Origin: Spirochaetales bacterium
GTDB lineage: Bacteria; Spirochaetota; Spirochaetia; B11-G9
Assembly (NCBI GenBank): GCA_027077185.1
Contig: JALTGJ010000357.1
Coordinates: 1-7,821 of the forward strand
DNA length: 7,821 bases
Direction: 5' to 3'
In this document: positions 1 to 6,022 of the stretch, piece by piece
Numbering within the stretch: position 1 is the stretch's first letter
Layout: every line of letters begins with the position of its first letter
The notes under the pieces: model-generated
Databases searched by the model: none
What the model saw: only the letters and a program-made list of their open reading frames with translations
Told to the model about the DNA's origin: nothing
Position numbers and translations under genes: made by a program

Positions 1-199
1 TAAAGACTGTGTTTCTTTAAGCGCTAGAAAAGAAATAATTACAAATGAGGATATGGCTACCAGTAGAGACGGGGTATTTGCTGCCGGTGATGTTCGGCAG
101 AAAAAATTCAGACAGATAACAACAGCTGTCAGTGACGGTACAGTTGCAGCTCTGGCTGTAATGGATTATCTAAACGGTCCCGATCCCGATAAAATATAA
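1..199 (+). CDS. trxB: Thioredoxin reductase, C-terminal fragment (cut by window start)
   Basis: Reading in frame from base 2 gives 65 residues before a TAA at 197-199. The fragment contains GVFAAGDVR followed by KKFRQITTAVSDGTVAA. This is the C-terminal FAD-binding signature of low-molecular-weight thioredoxin reductases: the Asp of GD contacts the FAD ribityl chain, and the RQ...A..G..AA helix follows. The upstream piece with TNEDMATS matches the strand that precedes this motif in the family. The enzyme transfers electrons from NADPH to thioredoxin in the cytoplasm. The CxxC redox site and the NADPH domain lie outside the window, so a TrxB-like paralogue or a ferredoxin/flavodoxin-NADP reductase of the same superfamily cannot be fully excluded. 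The gene converges on the TPR gene with a single base between the stop codons, and no terminator hairpin is visible. Confidence 0.85.
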   Translation, partial: KDCVSLSARKEIITNEDMATSRDGVFAAGDVRQKKFRQITTAVSDGTVAALAVMDYLNGPDPDKI

Positions 200-200
200 A

Positions 201-788
201 TTATTGGATGTCATTGTTTAATTTTTGTTCAATTTTTTTCCGGCCATCCATGGCCAATTGTTTAAAATCTCCTGGAATATCCATTTGCAGCATCTCTTTT
301 AAAAGCTGCTCTGCTTCGGTATAGTGCTTGTAAAAAATATGTGCAGAAGCCAGAGCATAGATAGTTCTGTAATCCCAGGGGTTAAGCTTGTAGGATTTTA
401 ACATTGTTTTGTAACTTTTTTCGAATTCACCTAACTGGTTATAGGTAACTCCCAAATTTCTTGCTATAGAGGAACTTTGAGGATTGAGCTCTGCAGCTTT
501 TTCAAGATATATTTTTGCAAGTCCATAATTACCAAGCTTAAAGTGGGAACATCCGTATGCTTCCATAGCTTCAGAATTGTCCTCTCCAAGGGTAAAAAAG
601 AAATCCAGAGTTTTTAAGGCTTTTTTTGGCTCATTTAATTCTGTAAATGCAATACCTATTCTAAGGAGGGCTTCCGCATTGTCCGGTTCCTCAACAAGGA
701 TACTTTCCAGAAAGTTAATCGCTTTTTTATAGTCTGAGTCTGCGAGTAATTTATCAATATTATCCAGTTGTTCTTTTATATATTGCAT
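201..788 (-). CDS. Tetratricopeptide repeat (TPR) protein, 195 aa
   Basis: The protein has no signal peptide or membrane segment and is probably a cytoplasmic scaffold or adaptor. It consists of about five helix-turn-helix TPR units: residues 18-50 (DYKKAINFLESIL then a PDNAEAL turn), 53-86, 87-120 (GNYGLAKIYLEKAAELNP), 121-154 (GEFEKSYKTMLKSYKLNP) and a last half-unit at 155-168. The recurring A/G-x3-LNP turn is the usual TPR spacing. A charged tail (DGRKKIEQKLNN) follows. TPR proteins bind partner peptides, and nothing here identifies the partner. The ATG at 788-786 is the natural start, because the first TPR helix begins soon after it. No Shine-Dalgarno sequence is visible in the short leader. 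The gene ends 1 bp from the thioredoxin reductase stop and is divergent from the HD-GYP gene. The family call is firm and the role is unknown. Confidence 0.85.
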   Translation of the reverse strand: MQYIKEQLDNIDKLLADSDYKKAINFLESILVEEPDNAEALLRIGIAFTELNEPKKALKTLDFFFTLGEDNSEAMEAYGCSHFKLGNYGLAKIYLEKAAELNPQSSSIARNLGVTYNQLGEFEKSYKTMLKSYKLNPWDYRTIYALASAHIFYKHYTEAEQLLKEMLQMDIPGDFKQLAMDGRKKIEQKLNNDIQ

Positions 789-812
789 CTGTTATAATAT
801 ACAATCTAACAT

Positions 813-840
813 GTTATAAGTAAAGTAATTGAAAAATCAA
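813..840 (-). promoter_or_regulatory. Candidate sigma70 promoter of the TPR gene
   Basis: On the minus strand, TTGATT (840-835), a 16-bp spacer and TATAAC (818-813) form a plausible -35/-10 pair. Transcription would start near 806, leaving a leader of roughly 18 nt with no clear Shine-Dalgarno sequence. The surrounding DNA is very AT-rich, so chance matches are likely. This is inference from motif and spacing only. Confidence 0.35.
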
Positions 841-842
841 TA

Positions 843-871
843 TTGAAAATTTGATAATAATTTTATATAAT
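843..871 (+). promoter_or_regulatory. Candidate sigma70 promoter of the HD-GYP gene
   Basis: TTGAAA (843-848), a 17-bp spacer and a perfect TATAAT (866-871) form a near-consensus promoter. The expected transcription start is around 877-879, which falls on the ATG at 878. The mRNA would then be leaderless, or translation would start at the next in-frame ATG at 899 with a short leader containing a weak GGA. If this promoter is the only one used, it makes the upstream TTG (851) and the ATG at 872 unlikely starts. Confidence 0.5.
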
Positions 872-877
872 ATGCCT

Positions 878-2680
878 ATGAAATTAAGACTTGGATCTAT
901 GTTATTACAATTAAAACTGACTGTACTATTTATGCTATTTGGTTTGCTAATAGGCTATTCATCATATTTTGTAACTTCTTTATCAAATACTAAAATGCTG
1001 GTTGATAAGTTTTTAAGTACTGATGAAAATCCTATATCTGATCTTAATAATAGACTTCCCAATGATTGGATGCTGAAGTTAGGGGATGTTAATGGAAAAG
1101 ATGAAACCCGGGAAATCCTTCAGACCTTAATTCCAGGTGAGTTCAAAGACAGTATTGTTTTAGAATTTTTTTATAAAGATATAGCCGGTAATACCTGGTA
1201 TTTGCTTAGAGATACTTCTGAACCAGGCCATGATGCTTTACCAGTTGATTGGAATACATCTTTTCAGCTTGAAGATATAATTACTAAAAGAATATCGGAA
1301 TCTGATCATTCTTTTTTTAAGTTTGGTGAGAATCATATATTGTATATAAATATTACAAAACCTGGTGATAAAAATATCTATGCAGTTAGAATTAAGATTG
1401 ATAGGGAAGGCTTACTTCATTTTTTGACCAAAGGTAGTGATTCCTGGTTGCTTTATACTGTGATTACTTTGGTTTTATCATTTATTTTAGGAGCTTTCTT
1501 TGCTAAATCAATTTCAACCCCAATCCGGAAGATATCTGACCTGGCTCTTGCTGTCTCCAAAGGTGACTTCAGCACCAGATTTAAATTAAAAAGACCGGAT
1601 GATATCGGTGAATTATCCCGGACTTTAAATGTAATGGCAATAAATATAGAATCCAGAATTATAACTATTGAAACGATGAACAAAATAGACAAAGCTGTTA
1701 ATTCTTCTCTATCAAGGGAGGTTTTGCTTGGAAAAGTAACAGAATTTATTTGTTCCCAATTTCCCGATTCGACGGTTTTTGTGATGGAGAGAGGTAATAA
1801 ATCATATGACATACTTGCATCTGCTCCTGCAAACTTAATATTTCAAAAAGAAAAATTTCTATTCAGTGAATTACCGGAAAAATATTCTTTAAGCGATCGC
1901 AGTATATTTAGATTTAATAAGGATGATGTTCTTTTTTTACAAAAATATTTTCCAGCTGATAAGATTGTAAATTCTGGTATTAGTATCCCTCTTATTCAAT
2001 CAGAAAAATTGGTTGGTGTTCTTGTTGTAGTAAAAGAGAAATTTTCAGATAGAGATGTAGACTCTCTGGGTCTCCTTGCAGATCAGGTAAGTGTTGCTCT
2101 TTTAAGCATGAAAGAGGTTGAAGATAGAAAAGCCATGTATAATGCAATGCTTTTATCTTTAACCCGAAGTGTTGATACTAAATCCCGTTGGACTGCAGGG
2201 CATAGTGAACGAGTTACTAAACATGCTGTTGTTATTGCTGAAAAATTGGGACTTGATTCAGATACAACAGAAAAAATCCGTATTGCCTCTCTTCTTCATG
2301 ATATTGGTAAGCTGGGTGTTTCGGAAGCAATACTCGATAAACCTGATAAGCTGACCGATGAGGAATTTGAAATAATAAGAAATCATCCAGCCATGGGAGA
2401 AGATATCATAAAAGATATTCCCCACTTTACCATGGTTAAATCTGTTGTTCGTCATCATCATGAAAAGTGGGACGGAACCGGATATCCAGATGGACTGAAA
2501 AAGGATTCTATACCTTTTGCAGCAAGAATAGTTGCAATAGCAGATGTATGGGATGCGATTACAGCAGACAGACCCTATCGTAAAGGTTTTACACATGCAA
2601 AAGCTCTGGAAATAATGAAATCGGAGAGGGGGAAACTTTTTGATCCCGGGTTATTGGATGTTTTTATACAGGACCAATAA
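878..2680 (+). CDS. Membrane-bound HAMP/GAF-like/HD-GYP protein, probable c-di-GMP phosphodiesterase
   Basis: Numbering is from the ATG at 878 (600 aa). Residues 13-36 form an N-terminal membrane anchor. Residues 37-188 are an extracytoplasmic sensor region of no recognised family, and residues 189-211 are a second membrane helix. A HAMP linker (about 212-263, with STPIRKI and DIGELSRTLN) and a GAF-like region (about 271-416) follow. The HD-GYP domain spans 418-596. Metal and catalytic residues are all present: H442, HDxGK (474-478), H503, HHHE (526-529), DGTGYP (532-537), D556 and RPYR (565-568). The family hydrolyses cyclic di-GMP to pGpG or GMP, so the likely role is lowering c-di-GMP in response to an external signal, affecting motility or surface behaviour. 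No GGDEF, EAL or receiver domain is fused. The start is uncertain: the frame opens with TTG at 851, ATG occurs at 872, 878 and 899, and no strong Shine-Dalgarno is seen. I chose 878 because it lies at the predicted transcription start, but 899 would also keep the full anchor. The gene overlaps the convergent small gene by 17 bp. Confidence 0.9.
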   Translation: MKLRLGSMLLQLKLTVLFMLFGLLIGYSSYFVTSLSNTKMLVDKFLSTDENPISDLNNRLPNDWMLKLGDVNGKDETREILQTLIPGEFKDSIVLEFFYKDIAGNTWYLLRDTSEPGHDALPVDWNTSFQLEDIITKRISESDHSFFKFGENHILYINITKPGDKNIYAVRIKIDREGLLHFLTKGSDSWLLYTVITLVLSFILGAFFAKSISTPIRKISDLALAVSKGDFSTRFKLKRPDDIGELSRTLNVMAINIESRIITIETMNKIDKAVNSSLSREVLLGKVTEFICSQFPDSTVFVMERGNKSYDILASAPANLIFQKEKFLFSELPEKYSLSDRSIFRFNKDDVLFLQKYFPADKIVNSGISIPLIQSEKLVGVLVVVKEKFSDRDVDSLGLLADQVSVALLSMKEVEDRKAMYNAMLLSLTRSVDTKSRWTAGHSERVTKHAVVIAEKLGLDSDTTEKIRIASLLHDIGKLGVSEAILDKPDKLTDEEFEIIRNHPAMGEDIIKDIPHFTMVKSVVRHHHEKWDGTGYPDGLKKDSIPFAARIVAIADVWDAITADRPYRKGFTHAKALEIMKSERGKLFDPGLLDVFIQDQ

Positions 2681-2978
2681 TCAGTTTTGGGTTACCTTCA
2701 CGCTCTTCAAGAGTTAAACGCACTTTTGTGTTCCCAGCAAGTTTTACAGCATTCTTGTTACCCAATTCAAGGGTTCCCAGTCTGCATTCATTTTTTTGAA
2801 TTACAGTAGCTGTAATAGATTCCGTTGTTGCCTTGTTAAAGTTAAACTCCAGTTTAACAGTAGCCTCAGTCATCATTAACCCCAAATCGAAACCATCGTT
2901 GGGGTTAATGACCAGTTCTTTTTCTGTAAAAGACTGATCAGTAAGAATTTGCAGTGCACCTGTTTGTTTTTTGATCAT
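2664..2978 (-). CDS. Hypothetical protein, 104 aa, unknown function
   Basis: I do not recognise this protein. It has 104 residues, with no signal peptide, no membrane helix and a single cysteine (in NECRLGTLELG). The sequence alternates hydrophobic and charged residues (ATVKLEFNF, ESITATVIQ, TKVRLTLEE, PKLIIGPV), as expected for a small beta-rich fold such as a sandwich or barrel. It is likely a real gene: the ATG at 2978-2976 is preceded by AAGG eight bases upstream on the minus strand, and the gene lies 41 bp downstream of the threonine synthase-like gene in the same direction, so co-transcription is likely. Its stop lies inside the 3' end of the convergent HD-GYP gene (17-bp overlap). I considered the alpha subunit of 2-amino-4-oxopentanoate thiolase (OrtA), which has a similar size, and saw no sequence resemblance from memory. 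Confidence 0.65.
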   Translation of the reverse strand: MIKKQTGALQILTDQSFTEKELVINPNDGFDLGLMMTEATVKLEFNFNKATTESITATVIQKNECRLGTLELGNKNAVKLAGNTKVRLTLEEREGNPKLIIGPV

Positions 2979-2987
2979 AATAAATAC

Positions 2988-3002
2988 CTTAGTTTACCTA
3001 AG
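2988..3002 (-). repeat. Small inverted repeat at the 104-aa gene ribosome binding site
   Basis: CTTAG, a 5-nt loop and CTAAG form a perfect 5-bp stem in the 41-bp gap between the threonine synthase-like gene and the 104-aa gene. On the minus strand, the downstream arm overlaps the TAAGG that serves as Shine-Dalgarno for the small gene, so the hairpin could reduce its translation. The stem is short and AT-rich and may be chance. Confidence 0.25.
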
Positions 3003-3019
3003 CAGGAAAATCAAGGGAT

Positions 3020-4249
3020 TTACCCAAAAACCTTCCCCAATGCCTCAACTGTGGGCTCAATAGATTCAGGAACAGTTACAGCACCTTCCACAGAGGCCAT
3101 ATCCTTAAACCCTATACCAGTTAAAAGAACAATAACTTCTGCATTTTTGTCTATTTTACCTGCTTTTGCATCCTTTTTAAAAGCGGCCCAGGCACATGCG
3201 GCAGCAGGTTCTGCAAAAATACCTGCTTCTTTTCCAAGTTCGAGCTGTGCATTAAGAATTGCCTGATCTGTCACTTCTGTAGCCCATGCTGACGATTCAT
3301 TTATATACCGAACAGCCATCCTTCCATTTGCAGGGCTTGCAACAGATATTGAGTCTGCTCTTGTACTTGCTTCAGGAATTGTATTTAGTTCACCTTTTTC
3401 CCATGCCTTACTTATTGCATTGCTTTTTTCAGACTGGGCGCAAACTATTTTTGGCAATTTTTCTATAAGTCCTGCTTCTTTCAGATCGTAAAAACCCTTA
3501 AAAACGCCAGAATAAATAACACCGTCTCCAACAGGAACGTAAACAACATCAGGAGCTTTTTTACCAAGTTGATTAAACAATTCTATGGATACTGTTTTTT
3601 TCCCTTCAACTGTCATGGGATTGTATGCTGTATTTCTATTAATACCACCGTATTTTTCAGTGTATTTAATTGAAAGGCCAAAAGCTGCATCGTAGTTATC
3701 CTTTATAGGAACAACTTTTGCCCCATATAAGGCAGACTGAAGTAATTTTGCCTTTGGTGCGGATTCGGGAACAAAAAGGACAATATCAAGACCATAAGCT
3801 GCCCCGGCACAAGCCATTGCAGAACCTGCATTACCTGTAGAGGCAAGAGCTATTGTCTTTTCCCCAAAATGTATTGCCTGAGCAGCAACAAGCTGGGATG
3901 CTCTGTCTTTAAATGACCCTGATGGGTTTGCTCCGTCATTTTTAATTTTAAGATTTTTAAAGCCTGTTTTTTCTATTAATCTTACCGGAGAATAGAGTGG
4001 GGTATTCCCTACAGGAAAAGTCGACTCTGTTGGAATTTTATATGGAAGAAAGTCCCCTGGTAAAACAGAATCTTTTGTTTTTAAAGATTTAAGGTAATTA
4101 ACATCTATCTTTGTAATAAGATTACCTTTCTGCATTTTACCTTCTTCATTTTCAGAAATTTGAGCAGTTGAACATACAGGACATCTGTATATTATTTTGT
4201 CAGAAGAATATTCTTTTCCACAGTCACTGCATTCATATTTAAATTCCAT
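3020..4249 (-). CDS. thrC: Threonine synthase-like PLP enzyme with N-terminal zinc ribbon
   Basis: The protein has 409 aa from the ATG at 4249-4247. Four cysteines (C7, C10, C23, C26 in CSDC and CPVC) form a zinc ribbon, typical of the shorter threonine synthase class. The PLP-binding lysine is K114 in NPSGSFKDRA, the substrate/cofactor loop is STGNAGSA (137-144), and the C-terminal LLTGIGFKD (375-383) is the usual ThrC ending motif. Threonine synthase converts O-phosphohomoserine to threonine in the cytosol. Cysteate synthase and other fold-type II lyases share these motifs. The expected glycine-rich phosphate loop reads VPVGDGVIYSG (238-248) rather than the common PVGNGGN type, so the substrate may differ. 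No homoserine dehydrogenase or homoserine kinase gene lies nearby. The frame is open to 4297, but those 16 codons lie in a repeat and the Shine-Dalgarno supports 4249. The gene follows the other PLP gene in the same direction. Superfamily certain, exact substrate less so. Confidence 0.85.
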   Translation of the reverse strand: MEFKYECSDCGKEYSSDKIIYRCPVCSTAQISENEEGKMQKGNLITKIDVNYLKSLKTKDSVLPGDFLPYKIPTESTFPVGNTPLYSPVRLIEKTGFKNLKIKNDGANPSGSFKDRASQLVAAQAIHFGEKTIALASTGNAGSAMACAGAAYGLDIVLFVPESAPKAKLLQSALYGAKVVPIKDNYDAAFGLSIKYTEKYGGINRNTAYNPMTVEGKKTVSIELFNQLGKKAPDVVYVPVGDGVIYSGVFKGFYDLKEAGLIEKLPKIVCAQSEKSNAISKAWEKGELNTIPEASTRADSISVASPANGRMAVRYINESSAWATEVTDQAILNAQLELGKEAGIFAEPAAACAWAAFKKDAKAGKIDKNAEVIVLLTGIGFKDMASVEGAVTVPESIEPTVEALGKVFG

Positions 4250-4255
4250 GTTTGT

Positions 4256-4260
4256 CTCCC
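4256..4260 (-). promoter_or_regulatory. Ribosome binding site that fixes the threonine synthase start
   Basis: On the minus strand GGGAG lies six bases before the ATG at 4249. The alternative upstream ATG at 4297 sits inside a palindromic repeat with no Shine-Dalgarno, and the zinc ribbon begins right after the 4249 start. The shorter protein is therefore preferred. Confidence 0.75.
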
Positions 4261-4270
4261 GTTTTTTCCC

Positions 4271-4317
4271 AAAAAAATGCGCTGTAGAGACGCCCAAATT
4301 GGGCGTCTGTACTGCGC
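4271..4317 (-). terminator. Terminator-like hairpin with T tract between the two PLP genes
   Basis: Read on the minus strand, 4317-4279 folds as GCGC, a 3-bp GTA helix flanked by one mismatch on each side, and a perfect 10-bp inner helix (AGACGCCCAA with TTGGGCGTCT) around one central base. This gives 17 pairs in total. It is followed by one A and seven T (4278-4271). This is the form of a rho-independent terminator. It lies after the 487-aa gene and 11 bp before the GGGAG site of the threonine synthase gene. It could fully terminate, attenuate, or protect the 3' end of a processed transcript. No separate promoter for the downstream gene is evident, which favours partial read-through. Confidence 0.5.
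4279..4317. repeat. Palindromic repeat, copy 1 (REP-like)
   Basis: An imperfect 39-bp palindrome with the core GACGCCCAAATTGGGCGTC. A 25-bp stretch (4284-4308) recurs exactly at 4341-4365. The right side carries CGTCTGTAC where the other copy has CGTCTCTAC, so this copy is diverged on one arm. Extragenic palindromes of this type usually spread by RAYT/IS200-type transposases acting in trans, but no transposase gene is present here. Confidence 0.8.
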
Positions 4318-4325
4318 AATGTTAT

Positions 4326-4379
4326 CTGTAGAGACGTAGCGTAGAGACGCCCAAATTGGGCGTCTCTACGTCTCTACAG
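4326..4379. repeat. Palindromic repeat, copy 2: nested 24-bp hairpin (REP-like)
   Basis: The inner helix pairs GTAGAGACGCCCAA (4341-4354) with TTGGGCGTCTCTAC (4356-4369), perfect over 14 bp with one central base. An outer helix pairs CTGTAGAGAC (4326-4335) with GTCTCTACAG (4370-4379), perfect over 10 bp. A 5-base bulge, GTAGC (4336-4340), sits on one side only. The motif GTAGAGACG or its complement occurs four times within this element and once more in copy 1. The outer arm covers the last codon and the TAG stop of the 487-aa gene. No T tract follows on either strand, so this hairpin by itself does not look like an intrinsic terminator. Confidence 0.85.
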
Positions 4380-5837
4380 TATACCAACATCTTTGTTGAA
4401 ATCATTTATTAAAGCATCAATTTTATCTGTTAAATCCTGAATGTTGGTCCAGTATTTTTTATCATACCACTGAGCATTAATCTCTTCGTATGTTTTGCCC
4501 TGCTGTTCTACCCATGTGTAGTATTTTAAGTTATGAACTCTTAATCTCTCATAATAACTAAGTTCAAGAGCATTATCAATTCCAATACCCATTAAGCTTC
4601 TGGCATAAACAGCTGCAGCATTTTCTGATGTAAACTTACCCTGGGCTTCATTCATTTCTTTTAATCTTGATGTATACATTTCTTCGGAGTCAGTTAGAAC
4701 TGTTACAATTGCATCATCTTCGTCCATTTCATAGTACTTTGCCATCTTAATTGCTGACTGAACATTTGCAATACCTGAAATTCCCAAAAGAGGAAGTTTT
4801 TCAATAATTTCAGAACTTATACCCTTTGATTTAAGATATTCTTTACCTGCATCTTCATTAAACAGACGAAGAACATCCATGGAATCCTGGTCATCAATTG
4901 CAATTATCATATCTGTATTTCTTACATTATGAACCCATGGTACATGTTTATCTCCAATACCTTCAATCCTATGTCCGCCAAAACCATTGTTAAGAAGGGT
5001 TGGGCACTGTAATGCTTCCCCTGCAACCAGTTTAACTTCAGGGTATTTCTGTTTTAGATAATCTCCTGCACCAATTGTTCCTGCAGAACCAGTTGTTGAG
5101 CAATAACCCTTAAGCTGCTCACCTTTAATACCTTCCTGGTCAAGAAAATCTTCTATAGCTTTTCCTGTAACATTGTAGTGCCACAGGTAATTGCCAAATT
5201 CATCAAATTGGTTGAAAATAACAATATCATCACCTCTTTCCTCATCCAGTTCATGACATTTATCAAATATTTCTTTTACATTGGATTCACATCCCGGAGT
5301 TGCAATAACTTCTCCTGCAACTTTTTTTAACCAGTTAAAACGTTCGGCGCTCATTTCTTCAGGCAGTATAGCGATTGATTCGCATCCAAGGAGTACAGAG
5401 TTGTATGCTCCTCCTCTACAGTAGTTACCTGTAGAAGGCCATACAGCTTTTTGCTTAGTTGAATCAAAGCTTCCTGTTACAAGTGCAGGTGCCAGACATC
5501 CGTAGGTTGCTCCAACTTTATGTGAGCCTGTAGGGAAATATTTTCCAACAAGAGCAAATATTCTTGCTTTAACACCAGTTAGTTCTTTTGGAATCTCGAT
5601 ATAGTTAACATCACCATGAAGACCACCTTTTTCCTTTGGCTCATTTCTCCACGAAATCCTAAACAGGTTGGCTGCATCTACATCCCATAGACCTGTTTCT
5701 TTCAATCTGTCTTTAATTATTGCAGGAATTGTTGAAGGATCTTTCATTTGTGCAAATGTTGGATAAACAATACCCTTTTCTCTACATCGCTCAATATTCC
5801 TTTTTCTTACTTCTTCGTTAATCTTTAAATTAATCAT
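4374..5837 (-). CDS. Fold-type II PLP-dependent enzyme, 487 aa, substrate unknown
   Basis: The protein belongs to the cysteine synthase/TrpB-like PLP superfamily. Visible sites are the cofactor lysine K107 in PTGSHKVGATYG, the substrate loop STGNYCRGG (136-144), a glycine-rich phosphate loop STTGSAGTIGAG (247-258) and HRIEGIGDKHVP (289-300), which resembles the IEGIG..FVP segment of cysteine synthases. At 487 residues it is clearly longer than cysteine synthase (about 310), with extra N-terminal (1-85) and C-terminal (about 390-487, aromatic-rich) segments. It is probably a cytosolic lyase or beta-replacement enzyme. It does not look like 2,3-diaminopropionate ammonia-lyase (YgeX, about 400 aa) or OrtB. 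The ATG at 5837 has AGAGG seven bases upstream. The gene is first in the minus-strand set and faces ygfK head to head. Its last codon and stop fall in the outer arm of a palindromic repeat, so its native C-terminus may have been altered. The family call is firm and the reaction is unknown. Confidence 0.85.
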   Translation of the reverse strand: MINLKINEEVRKRNIERCREKGIVYPTFAQMKDPSTIPAIIKDRLKETGLWDVDAANLFRISWRNEPKEKGGLHGDVNYIEIPKELTGVKARIFALVGKYFPTGSHKVGATYGCLAPALVTGSFDSTKQKAVWPSTGNYCRGGAYNSVLLGCESIAILPEEMSAERFNWLKKVAGEVIATPGCESNVKEIFDKCHELDEERGDDIVIFNQFDEFGNYLWHYNVTGKAIEDFLDQEGIKGEQLKGYCSTTGSAGTIGAGDYLKQKYPEVKLVAGEALQCPTLLNNGFGGHRIEGIGDKHVPWVHNVRNTDMIIAIDDQDSMDVLRLFNEDAGKEYLKSKGISSEIIEKLPLLGISGIANVQSAIKMAKYYEMDEDDAIVTVLTDSEEMYTSRLKEMNEAQGKFTSENAAAVYARSLMGIGIDNALELSYYERLRVHNLKYYTWVEQQGKTYEEINAQWYDKKYWTNIQDLTDKIDALINDFNKDVGIL

Positions 5838-5896
5838 TTCCTTACCTCTTTCTTCGAATATCTTTTAAAAGTAGTTTCATTAGTTGTTAATGGGAC

Positions 5897-5923
5897 AGTA
5901 TACTAAATTACGCTCATGCGCAA
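5897..5923 (-). promoter_or_regulatory. Candidate promoter of the 487-aa PLP gene
   Basis: On the minus strand TATACT (5902-5897) is a good -10 element. The nearest -35-like hexamer is TTGCGC (5923-5918) with a short 15-bp spacer. The predicted leader is about 50-55 nt and ends in the AGAGG ribosome binding site (5849-5845). The -10 is reasonable and the -35 is weak, so an activator may be needed. Confidence 0.4.
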
Positions 5924-5996
5924 TAAGCAATGGGATAAAAAACGCTAAATTTAAATAAAAAGTGAAAAAATTGCTTAAAACCTCATTATTTTATAA

Positions 5997-6022
5997 ATTT
6001 GCTCTTGCAATGAGAGCCAAAT
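5997..6022. repeat. Operator-like inverted repeat upstream of ygfK
   Basis: ATTTGCTCT (5997-6005) pairs with AGAGC-C-AAAT (6013-6022), giving nine pairs with one bulged C around a TGCAATG centre. It overlaps the -35 hexamer TTGCAA of the nearer ygfK promoter candidate. The position would suit a repressor site. No regulator is encoded in the window to link to it. Confidence 0.3.

Noticed and set aside
1453..1812. Minus-strand open frame of 119 codons inside the HD-GYP gene
   Set aside because: It lies fully within a strongly supported coding region, its translation matches no family, and it has no ribosome binding site. It is a shadow frame.
2258..2596. Minus-strand open frame of 112 codons opposite the HD-GYP domain
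   Set aside because: The cysteine- and tyrosine-rich translation is the complement of the conserved HD-GYP motifs. It is not an independent gene.
2949..3266. Plus-strand open frame of 105 codons across the 104-aa and threonine synthase genes
   Set aside because: It is antisense to two better-supported genes and the product is low-complexity (Ala/Ser/Pro).
4250..4297. Sixteen-codon N-terminal extension of the threonine synthase-like protein
   Set aside because: The upstream ATG lies in the palindromic repeat, has no Shine-Dalgarno, and the extension precedes the zinc ribbon. The 4249 start has GGGAG at the right distance.
4279..4379. CRISPR-like array
   Set aside because: There are only two exact copies, each itself a palindrome, without regular unique spacers or cas genes.
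2664..5837. OrtA/OrtB-type 2-amino-4-oxopentanoate thiolase pair (about 100-aa plus about 480-aa PLP subunit)
   Set aside because: The sizes fit, but the 487-aa enzyme has SHKVG rather than an SGSFK-type lysine site, the 104-aa protein shows no OrtA resemblance, and no other ornithine-degradation genes are present.
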